Shown here in pieces: positions 1-7,613 of a stretch of 30,686 nt of DNA (position 1 is its first letter; each line of letters starts with the position of its first letter). The position numbers and the translations under genes were made by a program. Source of the DNA: an uncultured Prevotellaceae bacterium (GTDB lineage Bacteria > Bacteroidota > Bacteroidia > Bacteroidales > Bacteroidaceae); NCBI GenBank assembly GCA_945827465.1, contig CALZOH010000004.1:1-30686 (forward strand), in the 5' to 3' direction. The notes beneath the pieces are model-generated. The model saw nothing but the letters and a program-made list of their open reading frames with translations, was not told the origin of the DNA and made no database searches.

Positions 1-9
1 CGAACAGGT

Positions 10-127
10 GTAGGGGCGTATCGCATACGCCCTCACGTGGGCGAAAACGAAATGATGTTGCCCAACATGACACATTCGTTTAATATGCAACATCCCCGCC
101 ATGAAGGGCGTATGCGATACGCCCCTA
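10..127. repeat. REPIN-like repeat, copy 1 (paired inverted REP hairpins)
   Basis: Two identical 23-base arms, 11-33 and 105-127, lie in inverted orientation around a 71-base spacer. Each arm is itself a hairpin: GGGCGTAT, loop CGC, ATACGCCC. The left arm is preceded by the GTAG tetranucleotide that RAYT (TnpA-REP) transposases recognise at the foot of REP hairpins; on the right the corresponding tetranucleotide reads TTAG. The same element occurs inverted at 30537-30655, and homology also covers bases 1-10 (CGAACAGGTG). The structure and repetition are directly visible. The REPIN name and RAYT dependence come from knowledge of this repeat class; no RAYT gene is in the window. Confidence 0.85.
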
Positions 128-298
128 AATATTTACTATTCAATCGATGATAACTTGATGGTTAAATTGGATGATTTGTCGTGATGACAGACGACTAATG
201 ACTTTTAAAATATGTCCAATGAAATTGGTTTGTATTAAAAATTGCTATGCGCACACGACATTTTGTATTGATTTTAGCTTATCAAAATCATATTTTTG
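128..298. other. AT-rich intergenic stretch
   Basis: This stretch lies between the terminal repeat and the first promoter. It is AT-rich and has stop codons in all useful frames. I see no gene, RNA or convincing long hairpin, only a weak 5-bp dyad (GTCGT/ACGAC) near 179-196. Confidence 0.5.
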
Positions 299-306
299 TA
301 ACTTTG
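299..306 (+). promoter_or_regulatory. Bacteroidota-type -7 promoter box for the oxidoreductase operon
   Basis: TAACTTTG matches the Bacteroidota -7 consensus TAnnTTTG and lies 50 bases before the ATG at 356. That predicts a 5' UTR of about 43 bases. The -33 element is poor (TTAG at 274-277 with a 21-base spacer). No other promoter-like site is seen in the five tightly spaced genes that follow, so this probably drives 356-5517. Confidence 0.55.
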
Positions 307-355
307 TGCGATAGTTATACTCAATATTATTACCCAAACTAATTGATTATAAATA

Positions 356-1651
356 ATGGAAGAACAAAACCCTATTAACAGACGGATGTTCTTGAAGGAA
401 CTCGGTATGATGGGCGCCGGCGTTTTGGCACTGTCGAGCCCGTGGTTGTCGGCTTTCGGCGACGTGGCCCATACGGGCAAGGAACGTTGCCGTATTGGTT
501 TGATTGGACCGGGTTCTCGCGGACGTTTCCTGCTCAGCTTCTTGCTTCAAAATCCTAAAGTCGACGTGGTTGCCTTCGCCGACGTGTATCAACCGTCCTT
601 GGACGAGGCTCTCAAGATGGTGCCGAAAGCCAAGGCGTATAAAGATTATCACCAACTGCTTGATGACAAGAGCATCGACGCGGTAGTGGTGGCAACGCCT
701 TTGTTCACACACTGTCAAATCGTACTCGATGCGTATGATGCCGGTAAGCATGTATTCTGCGAAAAGACCATCGGCTACACGATGGCGGAGTGCAAACAGA
801 TGTATGACAAACATCTTGAGACCGGCAAAATCTTCTTCTCGGGTCAGCAGCGCCTCTTCGACCCTCGCTATATCAAGGCGATGGCCATGATTCACCAAGG
901 TTTGTTCGGTCCGGTGAACTGTATTCATGCCTTCTGGAACCGAAACGGCGATTGGCGTAGGCCTGTACCGTCTCCAGAACTGGAGAAACACATTAACTGG
1001 CGTCTCTATAAAGAGCGGTCGAAGGGTCTTATGACCGAGTTGGCCTGCCATCAGCTGCAGGTGGGAACGTGGGCACTCGGTAAACTGCCTGAAAAAGTGA
1101 TGGGACACGGTGCGATCACCTTCTGGAAGGACGGTAGAGAGGTTTATGACAACATCAACACCATTTACACCTTCGACAAGGGAGAGATGATGACCTGGGG
1201 TTCAGACATTGCCAACAAGTTTTACGGCTTGGAAGAGCAGATTCTGGGCAATCTTGGTACGCTGGAACCCGAAAGAGGAAAGTTCTACTACGAAACAATC
1301 GACCCGGCTCCGGCCTTTTTGCAGTTGATCAACAAGTGGGAGAACGAAATCTTCGGTGCACTACCTTTCGCCGGCACGAGTTGGGCACCGGAAACGGCCA
1401 ATCAGAACAAAGGCGAGTATATCTTGGGCAAGGAGCCGGACAATGACGGAACATCTCTGAACCTGTTTGCCTTTATAGAAGCCGTCATCACAGGCAAGCA
1501 GCCTCATCGCATTGCTGAAGAAGGCTACTACGCCAGCATTTTGTGCCTGTTAGGCCATGAAGCCATCACCAACGGAACCATTATGGACTTCCCTGCAGAG
1601 TATAAAATCGACTATCCATCGTATAACACCCAAGCATTACCGAAAGAATGA
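356..1651 (+). CDS. Tat-signal Gfo/Idh/MocA-family oxidoreductase
   Basis: This is a 431-residue NAD(P)-dependent dehydrogenase-like protein. The N-terminus has a twin-arginine motif (NRRMFLKELG, residues 8-17) followed by a hydrophobic stretch, which suggests export in folded form with cofactor bound, as in glucose-fructose oxidoreductase. The Rossmann dinucleotide motif is GPGSRG at 51-56. The family EKP motif reads EKT at 136-138, keeping the catalytic-type Lys137. A His in the ELACHQ segment (His232) sits where family members carry the C-terminal-domain active-site His. The stop overlaps the next start by 4 bases. Together with the second oxidoreductase and DUF1080 protein downstream, it probably oxidises a sugar or glycoside in the periplasm, possibly at C3. 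The substrate cannot be read from the sequence. Confidence 0.9.
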   Translation: MEEQNPINRRMFLKELGMMGAGVLALSSPWLSAFGDVAHTGKERCRIGLIGPGSRGRFLLSFLLQNPKVDVVAFADVYQPSLDEALKMVPKAKAYKDYHQLLDDKSIDAVVVATPLFTHCQIVLDAYDAGKHVFCEKTIGYTMAECKQMYDKHLETGKIFFSGQQRLFDPRYIKAMAMIHQGLFGPVNCIHAFWNRNGDWRRPVPSPELEKHINWRLYKERSKGLMTELACHQLQVGTWALGKLPEKVMGHGAITFWKDGREVYDNINTIYTFDKGEMMTWGSDIANKFYGLEEQILGNLGTLEPERGKFYYETIDPAPAFLQLINKWENEIFGALPFAGTSWAPETANQNKGEYILGKEPDNDGTSLNLFAFIEAVITGKQPHRIAEEGYYASILCLLGHEAITNGTIMDFPAEYKIDYPSYNTQALPKE

Positions 1652-1899
1652 AAGATATTATCATCACTCGCCGACAACAACAGATAGAGATCGCTTCAGT
1701 CATCGTCTGTTTCATCATTTCCTTTGGAGTGAACGTGTATGCAATCATTTCGTACCACGCTCCTGCCATCGAGATGATCACCTCAATTTTCTACGTACTT
1801 GCCTTTACCCTGGTACTTTACGTGTTGTGGGTCATTATCCGACTCGTGATTGCCGGTGTAAAAAGGTTGTTTAAAAAGAAAACTACAATAAAATATTAA
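1648..1899 (+). CDS. small two-helix membrane protein of unknown function
   Basis: This is an 83-residue protein whose ATG overlaps the upstream stop (ATGA), typical of translational coupling. Two hydrophobic segments, about residues 16-36 and 45-70, are predicted to span the inner membrane. The ends are basic (TRRQQQ near the N-terminus, KRLFKKK near the C-terminus), so both ends probably face the cytoplasm. It has no cysteine pair, no heme-binding motif and no flavinylation motif of the DGxTGAT kind. I do not recognise the family. Its position between two oxidoreductases with Tat signals, 2 bases before the next gene, implies a shared role, perhaps as a membrane anchor or partner. Confidence 0.8.
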   Translation: MKDIIITRRQQQIEIASVIVCFIISFGVNVYAIISYHAPAIEMITSIFYVLAFTLVLYVLWVIIRLVIAGVKRLFKKKTTIKY

Positions 1900-1901
1900 C
1901 A

Positions 1902-3329
1902 ATGTCAACAAGAAGAGACTTCCTTAAAGAGGTTGGTATGGCTGCAGCGGGACTCGCTTTGGGTTCATCCAACCGATTGTTTGCACAACCCATGACCTCC
2001 AAGGAGTGGGCGGCAGCGAAATCCGACAAGGTAAAGATTGCTTATATCGGCATCGGTAACCGTGGAGAGCAAAACATCGCTGAATTTGAGAAAACCGGCA
2101 TGGTTGACGTCGTAGCATTGTGCGACGTGGACCTTGATGGAAAGCAGTGTCAGAAGGTACTCAATATGTACCCGAATGCGATCAGGGTGCGTAACTTCCG
2201 GGACTTGTTTGAAAAGTATGGAAACACCTTTGAAGCAGTGTGTGCTTCGGTCCCTGACCACATCCACTTCCCTATCTGCATGATGGCACTCAAGTATAAC
2301 AAACACATTTATATCGAGAAGCCCATCACACGAACCTTCATGGAAGCAGAACTGCTCATGCAGGCCGCCAAGAAACGTCCGAACGTAGCTACTCAGGTCG
2401 GTAATCAAGGTCATTCCGAGGCCAACTACTTCCAGTTCAAGGCGTGGAAGGATGCAGGCATCATCAAAGATGTCACGGCGGTAACGGCTCATATGAATAA
2501 CGCTCGCCGTTGGCACAATTTCGACGCTAATATCTACAAATATCCGGATGCAGACGTTATGCCCGAGCACATGGACTGGCTCACATGGATAGGAGCGTGT
2601 CCGTATCATGACTATTCAGAGAAGCTACATCAGGGCAACTGGAGATGTTGGTACGATTATGGTATGGGTGCCTTGGGTGATTGGGGTGCTCACTTGATTG
2701 ATACGGTACACGAGTTCCTGGAGTTGGGACTGCCTTATGAGATTACCATGAAGTATGCTAAGGGTCACAACGACTTTTTCTTCCCGTTCTCGTCTACGAT
2801 CCTCTTCAAATTTGCTGCACGCGGGTCGATGCCGCCCTGCGACATCACGTGGTACGACGGTATTGATAACCTTCCACCCCTTCCAAAAGGCTACGGCAAC
2901 TCCGAATACAATGCGAATGTGCCTTCAACCAACCAAGGAAAGACCCCGGTGGCCAAGTTGAATCCCGGAAAAATCATCTATTCAAAGGATTTGATATTCA
3001 AGGGAGGCAGTCACGGCAGTACACTGAGCATCATTCCCAAGGAAAAGGCTGAGGAGATGAAGTCGAAACTGCCCGAAGTACCCAAGAGTCCGTCCAATCA
3101 CTACGTCAACTTCCTGCGTGCGTGCCAAGGTATCGAGAAGACCCGCTCTCCGTTCGAGATCAACGGCGTTCTCGGTCAGGTATTCTGCCTTGGAGTGATT
3201 GCCCAACGCCTCAATGCGCAACTCTTCTTCGACACGCGCACCAAGCGTTTCACCAATAATGAGTTTGCCAACGCCCTCCTCACGGGTATGCCGCCCAGAA
3301 GAGGATGGGAAGACTTCTATGTAATTTAA
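1902..3329 (+). CDS. Tat-signal Gfo/Idh/MocA-family oxidoreductase (second copy)
   Basis: This is a 475-residue paralogue of the 356-1651 product, from a different and longer subfamily. A clear twin-arginine signal (STRRDFLKEVG, residues 2-12) is followed by an Ala/Gly-rich hydrophobic stretch ending near LFAQ. The Rossmann motif is GIGNRG at 50-55, and the canonical EKP triad is at 139-141. The C-terminal half has Trp-rich segments, such as the run around residues 225-265, typical of the large secreted subgroup. It probably oxidises a glycoside or keto-sugar intermediate in the periplasm together with its neighbours. It begins 2 bases after the small membrane protein, and the DUF1080 gene follows after 14 bases. 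Confidence 0.92.
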   Translation: MSTRRDFLKEVGMAAAGLALGSSNRLFAQPMTSKEWAAAKSDKVKIAYIGIGNRGEQNIAEFEKTGMVDVVALCDVDLDGKQCQKVLNMYPNAIRVRNFRDLFEKYGNTFEAVCASVPDHIHFPICMMALKYNKHIYIEKPITRTFMEAELLMQAAKKRPNVATQVGNQGHSEANYFQFKAWKDAGIIKDVTAVTAHMNNARRWHNFDANIYKYPDADVMPEHMDWLTWIGACPYHDYSEKLHQGNWRCWYDYGMGALGDWGAHLIDTVHEFLELGLPYEITMKYAKGHNDFFFPFSSTILFKFAARGSMPPCDITWYDGIDNLPPLPKGYGNSEYNANVPSTNQGKTPVAKLNPGKIIYSKDLIFKGGSHGSTLSIIPKEKAEEMKSKLPEVPKSPSNHYVNFLRACQGIEKTRSPFEINGVLGQVFCLGVIAQRLNAQLFFDTRTKRFTNNEFANALLTGMPPRRGWEDFYVI

Positions 3330-3343
3330 TCCTATCAACCAAG

Positions 3344-4681
3344 ATGAAATATCTTATCACCCTGGCCCTGGCCGGTTTGATGGCCATGCCCGTTATGAGT
3401 CAGAACTGGAAACCGCTCTTCAACGGTAAAAACCTCAAAGGCTGGCATCAACTGAACGGCAAAGCTGCTTACAAGGTGGAAAACGGGGCTATAGTGGGCT
3501 ACTCCAAGCTGGGAACGCCCAACTCCTTCCTTTGTACGAAGGAAAACTACGGTGACTTTATCCTCGAGTTCGAGTTCAAGGTAGCCGACGGACTCAACTC
3601 GGGCGTACAGTTCCGTAGTGAGAGCCTTAAAACAGTCAATAATGGTCGTGTACACGGCTATCAATTTGAGATAGACCCCTCAGATAGAGCATGGAGCGGC
3701 GGTATTTACGACGAAGCCCGCCGCGGATGGCTCTATCCTCTCACCAAAAATCCTTCCGCCAAGACTGCCTTCAAGCGCAACGAGTGGAATAAAGCTCGCA
3801 TCGAGGCTTGCGGCAGTTACATGCGCACCTGGATTAACGGCGTTGCATGTGCTAACATCTGGGACACCAAGACCGCTTCAGGCTTTATTGCCCTGCAAGT
3901 GCACCAAATCGGTAACAAACAAGACGAAGGCAAGACGGTATCATGGCGCAACCTGCGCATATGCACCGAAAACGTGGCTGACTATCTCACACAATCGACT
4001 GCACCTGAAGTCAACAGCACGGACAATACCCTCTCACCCACGGAGCAGAAAGACGGCTGGAAGCTCCTCTGGGACGGGCAAACGTCAAACGGATGGCGTG
4101 GAGCCAAGTTGACAACCTTTCCTGCGAAGGGATGGAAGATGGAGAACGGAATCCTGAAGGTTTTGCCGAGTAACGGAGCAGAATCAGCCAATGGTGGCGA
4201 TATTGTTACCGTCCGCAAGTATCAGAACTTCATCTTGTCGGTAGATTTCAAGATCACCAAGGGTGCGAACAGCGGAATTAAGTACTTTGTCAACCCTGAT
4301 ATGAACAAAGGCGAGGGTTCTGCCATCGGATGCGAGTTCCAAATACTTGACGACAACAATCACCCCGACGCCAAACTGGGTGTAAAAGGTAACCGCAAGC
4401 TGGGTTCGCTCTACGATCTGATCCCGGCGCCGGACAAAAAGCCCTTTGACTTCAATAACTTCAACACCGCTGTGGTCGTTGTGAAGGGAAATCATGTGGA
4501 ACACTGGCTCAACGGTGTCAAGTTGTTGGAGTATGAGCGCAACAACCAGATGTGGAACGCCTTGGTGGCCTATAGCAAGTATCGCAATTGGCCCAACTTC
4601 GGCAATACCGACGGTCACATCCTCTTGCAAGACCATGGTGACGAAGTGTGGTACAAGAATGTGAAGATAAAAGAGCTGTAA
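3344..4681 (+). CDS. secreted double DUF1080 protein (3-keto-glycoside hydrolase/lyase family)
   Basis: This is a 445-residue protein with a Sec signal peptide, probably cleaved after VMSQ near residue 20. The ATG at 3344 is chosen because the upstream in-frame ATG (3305) lies inside the preceding gene and would bury the signal peptide. Two tandem DUF1080 (concanavalin-like jelly-roll) domains span about 22-208 and 235-445. Shared signatures include NSGVQFR and NSGIKYF, YQFEI and CEFQI, GGIYDE and GSLYD, and a C-terminal LLQDHGDEVWYKN segment. Family members cleave 3-keto-glycosides made by Gfo/Idh/MocA dehydrogenases, by hydrolysis or by 1,2-elimination. The double-domain layout next to two such dehydrogenases supports that role. 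The exact reaction is inference. Confidence 0.9.
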   Translation: MKYLITLALAGLMAMPVMSQNWKPLFNGKNLKGWHQLNGKAAYKVENGAIVGYSKLGTPNSFLCTKENYGDFILEFEFKVADGLNSGVQFRSESLKTVNNGRVHGYQFEIDPSDRAWSGGIYDEARRGWLYPLTKNPSAKTAFKRNEWNKARIEACGSYMRTWINGVACANIWDTKTASGFIALQVHQIGNKQDEGKTVSWRNLRICTENVADYLTQSTAPEVNSTDNTLSPTEQKDGWKLLWDGQTSNGWRGAKLTTFPAKGWKMENGILKVLPSNGAESANGGDIVTVRKYQNFILSVDFKITKGANSGIKYFVNPDMNKGEGSAIGCEFQILDDNNHPDAKLGVKGNRKLGSLYDLIPAPDKKPFDFNNFNTAVVVVKGNHVEHWLNGVKLLEYERNNQMWNALVAYSKYRNWPNFGNTDGHILLQDHGDEVWYKNVKIKEL

Positions 4682-4692
4682 AATAGCTCCTG

Positions 4693-5517
4693 ATGACCCT
4701 GCCCCATCTCTGTAGAGAGCTTCAAGACGGAACGCGTCTGTGTTATGTTTGGTTTGAATCCATGCACACGCGAGTCGATTTAGCCCTTCTCGGCGATGGG
4801 GCGGAGTCTGTTTTATGCGAAACGGCCGAAGCCATCGCCCTACTCCTCCGCCGGCTCGAAGCCGTCGGCAACTGCTACGATCCCGAGAGCGAACTGTCGC
4901 GCGTCAACCGGGAAGCGTATGGTTCTGAAGTCACCCTCAGCGCGACCCTTTACACCATGTTGCAAACCTGCCGGAACTATCATCAACTTACCGACGGCCT
5001 CTTTGACATCGCCATCGACTCTGACCACTATTCCGACGAGACCTTCTCGCAGATACACTTGAACGAAAATCGTCAAATTACATTCAATCAGCCGGGTATA
5101 CGGCTTAATCTTTCGGGCTTCTTGAAAGGCTATGCCCTCGATTGCATCCGAACCGAACTCGAAAGGCGCCATGTCGGCCATGCCCTCATCAACATGGGAA
5201 ACAGTTCGGTCATGGCTCTGGGCCGACAACCGGGTGGAACGCATCCGTGGCAGGTGAGCCACACCGCAGCAGGAGCCTTGCCCATCACGCTTCAGGATGA
5301 ATGTCTGACCACATCGGGCAATGACAGCGACCAACGCAGACACATCATCCACCCACGAAGCGGTCGTTACGTTACGGGCAAACGTGCCCTTGCCTTGGTG
5401 ACAGCCTCGGGGGCTGAAGGCGAAGCCCTTTCTACGGCTCTGTTTGCCGCCGAACCGGAGGAACGGAAGCGGTTGGCCGACCGATTCGGCGTGGAACGGT
5501 TGTACCTCATGGAATGA
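4693..5517 (+). CDS. apbE: ApbE-like FAD:protein FMN transferase, atypical
   Basis: This is a 274-residue protein of ApbE fold with no signal peptide or lipobox, so it is probably cytoplasmic. Recognisable motifs are MHTRVDLAL (residues 24-32, usual MGTTV), SGFLKGYALD (141-150, usual GGIAKGYAVD), HIIHPRSG (217-224, usual HIIDPRTG) and EALSTALF (245-252, usual DALSTALF). Three usually conserved positions deviate: NSS replaces the GGD of NxGGD, His replaces Asp in HIIDP, and Glu replaces the Mg-binding Asp before ALST. ApbE proteins attach FMN to Thr/Ser of partner proteins, or hydrolyse FAD. No typical flavinylation target motif is seen in the window. It ends the five-gene operon, starting 11 bases after the DUF1080 gene. 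Confidence 0.8.
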   Translation: MTLPHLCRELQDGTRLCYVWFESMHTRVDLALLGDGAESVLCETAEAIALLLRRLEAVGNCYDPESELSRVNREAYGSEVTLSATLYTMLQTCRNYHQLTDGLFDIAIDSDHYSDETFSQIHLNENRQITFNQPGIRLNLSGFLKGYALDCIRTELERRHVGHALINMGNSSVMALGRQPGGTHPWQVSHTAAGALPITLQDECLTTSGNDSDQRRHIIHPRSGRYVTGKRALALVTASGAEGEALSTALFAAEPEERKRLADRFGVERLYLME

Positions 5518-5664
5518 CAAGGAGCACGAAAATGTGCTTCCAAATGCGTCGGTCCATTGACAAAAGCAAAGTTTTTCTAAAACAATTATTACTATTATTA
5601 TATAATGAGTGGTACTATTTCCACTTTTTATGTTCCAAAGTAGACTTTATTATTTAAAAAGGAT

Positions 5665-5672
5665 TAACTTTG
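5665..5672 (+). promoter_or_regulatory. Bacteroidota-type -7 promoter box for the lipoprotein/barrel pair
   Basis: TAACTTTG matches TAnnTTTG and lies 59 bases before the ATG at 5732, inside the 214-base gap after apbE. No good TTTG -33 box is visible. The rest of the gap holds only a weak 6-bp hairpin (5522-5542), which could mark the end of the upstream operon but lacks a T run. Confidence 0.55.
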
Positions 5673-5731
5673 TGTTTTCAACACCACGCTGCACTCGACA
5701 TACGATTTAAATAACTCAATCCATACAATCG

Positions 5732-7573
5732 ATGAAGAAATTATTCAGAAAAAAGTATCTGCCGTTGTTCGTAACAGCAGCTACCCTGTGTCTAAGTTCG
5801 TGTACGAACAATGACTACGACCTGTCAGACATCGACACCACGGTTGGCGTGAACGTGAAAGAACTGACAATTCCTCTCAATCTGGATGTAATCACCCTCG
5901 ATGCCATGTTGGACATGGATGAAAACAGTCAGATTAAGAAGCAAGAGAACGGCGAGTATGCCGTAGTGGAAAGCGGTACATTCCATTCTTCCACCATCAA
6001 AGTGCCCGGATTCACCGCTGCGGCACCTTCCATCACCCCCATTGAGGATGAACTGCGCATGAGCAACTCTTTCGGGGGCATCATTGTGATGTCCACACGT
6101 GCCGCTTCGGGTCAGTTACTGGTATCTTACGACCTCTCCGACAAGTCGACCGACATTCATTATGAAGCCAACGACGTCGACGCATCGATTGTGTCGATAG
6201 AACGGGTGGGTGTAAACGATCTGCAGATGACCATTCGGATGAGCTTTAACGGCTTGCAAAGTGTCGTTGACGAGATTCAGCTCGAAAATGTCGTTATGCA
6301 ATTCACCCCTGGCTTGACGGCCAGCCTGAATGTGGGCTCTTACGACCCTGAAACGGGTAAGATTCAGATTAACGAGGCTGCAACCACCAACCATGCCTTT
6401 ACCTTCCAACTCACGGTCAGCGCTCTTGACAAGTCCGCCGGCATTCAGTTGAACGACGGTTGCTTCACCATGGACGCTATATTGAAAGCCACCGACGGAA
6501 AGATCTGTATCTACGACTCCAACGTATTGCCGGCTTATCGCAATAACGACGGCACAGTCGACCTCGAAGCCTTCTGTGAGGCCCTGCCCGCTACCGTGAA
6601 ATACGTCTGCGCACCCAAAATGTCGAACATTGAGATACAGAACTTCAGCGGACAGATTCAATATGACATCGACGGCATCAACATTGACCCCATCGATTTG
6701 TCGGATATACCCGAGGTACTCAACCAAACCGGTACCGACATCCGTCTGGCCAACCCGCAAATCTACTTTGAATCGACCAATCCGCTCCACACCTACGGTC
6801 TCTATGCCATGGCCAACCTGCGGTTGACTTCTTATCAAGGCTCGGTAGTGAAGGACTACACCCTCGACAACCCCGAAGGCATCCGCTTGGGAGCAGCCAA
6901 CAACCAATATTGCATCTCACCCAAGAAGCCCGATACCTATTATAAAGGTCAGATTGAAGATGGCGCAGGGAAGATTGACGTAGACTTCTCGGCCGCCAGT
7001 CATGAGGCGTTCAGCACCTTGGGCAATGTATTGAGTGGAGAGAAGATACCCGAGAGCATTGGCATCGAGGTAGTCAACCCGAACATCCCCGTTCAGAGCG
7101 TGAACAACTTCCAACTCAACACCAACATAGAACCGGTGGACGGAAAGTGGGTATTCTACGCACCTCTGCAGCTCACCTCCGAGAGTCGCATCAAGTACGT
7201 CACCACCATGGACGGATGGAACGACGACGACCTCGACGCACTGATTATCTCAAAGATCACCGTTCTGGCCGAGTGTGCTACCGACCTTCCGCTCAAGGCC
7301 GACTTCTATGCCTATCCGCTGGATGTAAACGGTAACAAAATCTGTCATCCCAACGGAAGTCCCATCGTGGCCAAGGTCAACAAGCAGTTGTATGAAAACA
7401 TGTCAGAGCCGATAGAGATTAGTGTAGAGGGCGACATCCGTCACCTCGACGGCATCCAGCTTGAAGCAACACTGTTGGGCTCTGATGGCAATTCGCCATT
7501 GAAGCCGACACAGACCATTCAACTGAAGAACATGAAGATAAAAGTGTCCGGTTCGTATGAAAAGGAATTATAA
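5732..7573 (+). CDS. large lipoprotein of unknown function
   Basis: This is a 613-residue protein with a lipoprotein signal (basic N-terminus, hydrophobic core, lipobox LSSC with Cys24). The mature start, TNNDYDLSDID, is rich in acidic and polar residues, which resembles Bacteroidota surface-export signals, so exposure on the outer membrane is possible. The remainder looks like repeated beta-sandwich modules (alternating hydrophobic/polar strands, many Asn/Asp turns) with no enzyme motif I recognise. There is no SusD-like helical repeat. It is followed after 40 bases by a DUF5723-type outer-membrane barrel and shares its promoter, so the two probably act together at the outer membrane. The family and function are unknown to me. 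Confidence 0.85.
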   Translation: MKKLFRKKYLPLFVTAATLCLSSCTNNDYDLSDIDTTVGVNVKELTIPLNLDVITLDAMLDMDENSQIKKQENGEYAVVESGTFHSSTIKVPGFTAAAPSITPIEDELRMSNSFGGIIVMSTRAASGQLLVSYDLSDKSTDIHYEANDVDASIVSIERVGVNDLQMTIRMSFNGLQSVVDEIQLENVVMQFTPGLTASLNVGSYDPETGKIQINEAATTNHAFTFQLTVSALDKSAGIQLNDGCFTMDAILKATDGKICIYDSNVLPAYRNNDGTVDLEAFCEALPATVKYVCAPKMSNIEIQNFSGQIQYDIDGINIDPIDLSDIPEVLNQTGTDIRLANPQIYFESTNPLHTYGLYAMANLRLTSYQGSVVKDYTLDNPEGIRLGAANNQYCISPKKPDTYYKGQIEDGAGKIDVDFSAASHEAFSTLGNVLSGEKIPESIGIEVVNPNIPVQSVNNFQLNTNIEPVDGKWVFYAPLQLTSESRIKYVTTMDGWNDDDLDALIISKITVLAECATDLPLKADFYAYPLDVNGNKICHPNGSPIVAKVNKQLYENMSEPIEISVEGDIRHLDGIQLEATLLGSDGNSPLKPTQTIQLKNMKIKVSGSYEKEL

Positions 7574-7613
7574 CAGCACCCTTATTAGGCTCATTATTAA
7601 AGAAACAAAGATC

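Noticed and set aside
1965..2609. 214-codon open frame on the minus strand
   Set aside because: It is antisense to the second oxidoreductase and is rich in His/Val/Arg, as expected from reading the complement of a real gene.
3305..3343. Longer start for the DUF1080 protein
   Set aside because: It would overlap the upstream gene and put 13 non-signal residues before a good signal peptide that begins at 3344.
5522..5542. Hairpin after apbE as a terminator
   Set aside because: The stem is only about 6 bp and no T run follows, so it is too weak to call.
7557..7613. Longer start for the outer-membrane barrel protein
   Set aside because: It overlaps the lipoprotein gene and buries the signal peptide that begins at 7614.
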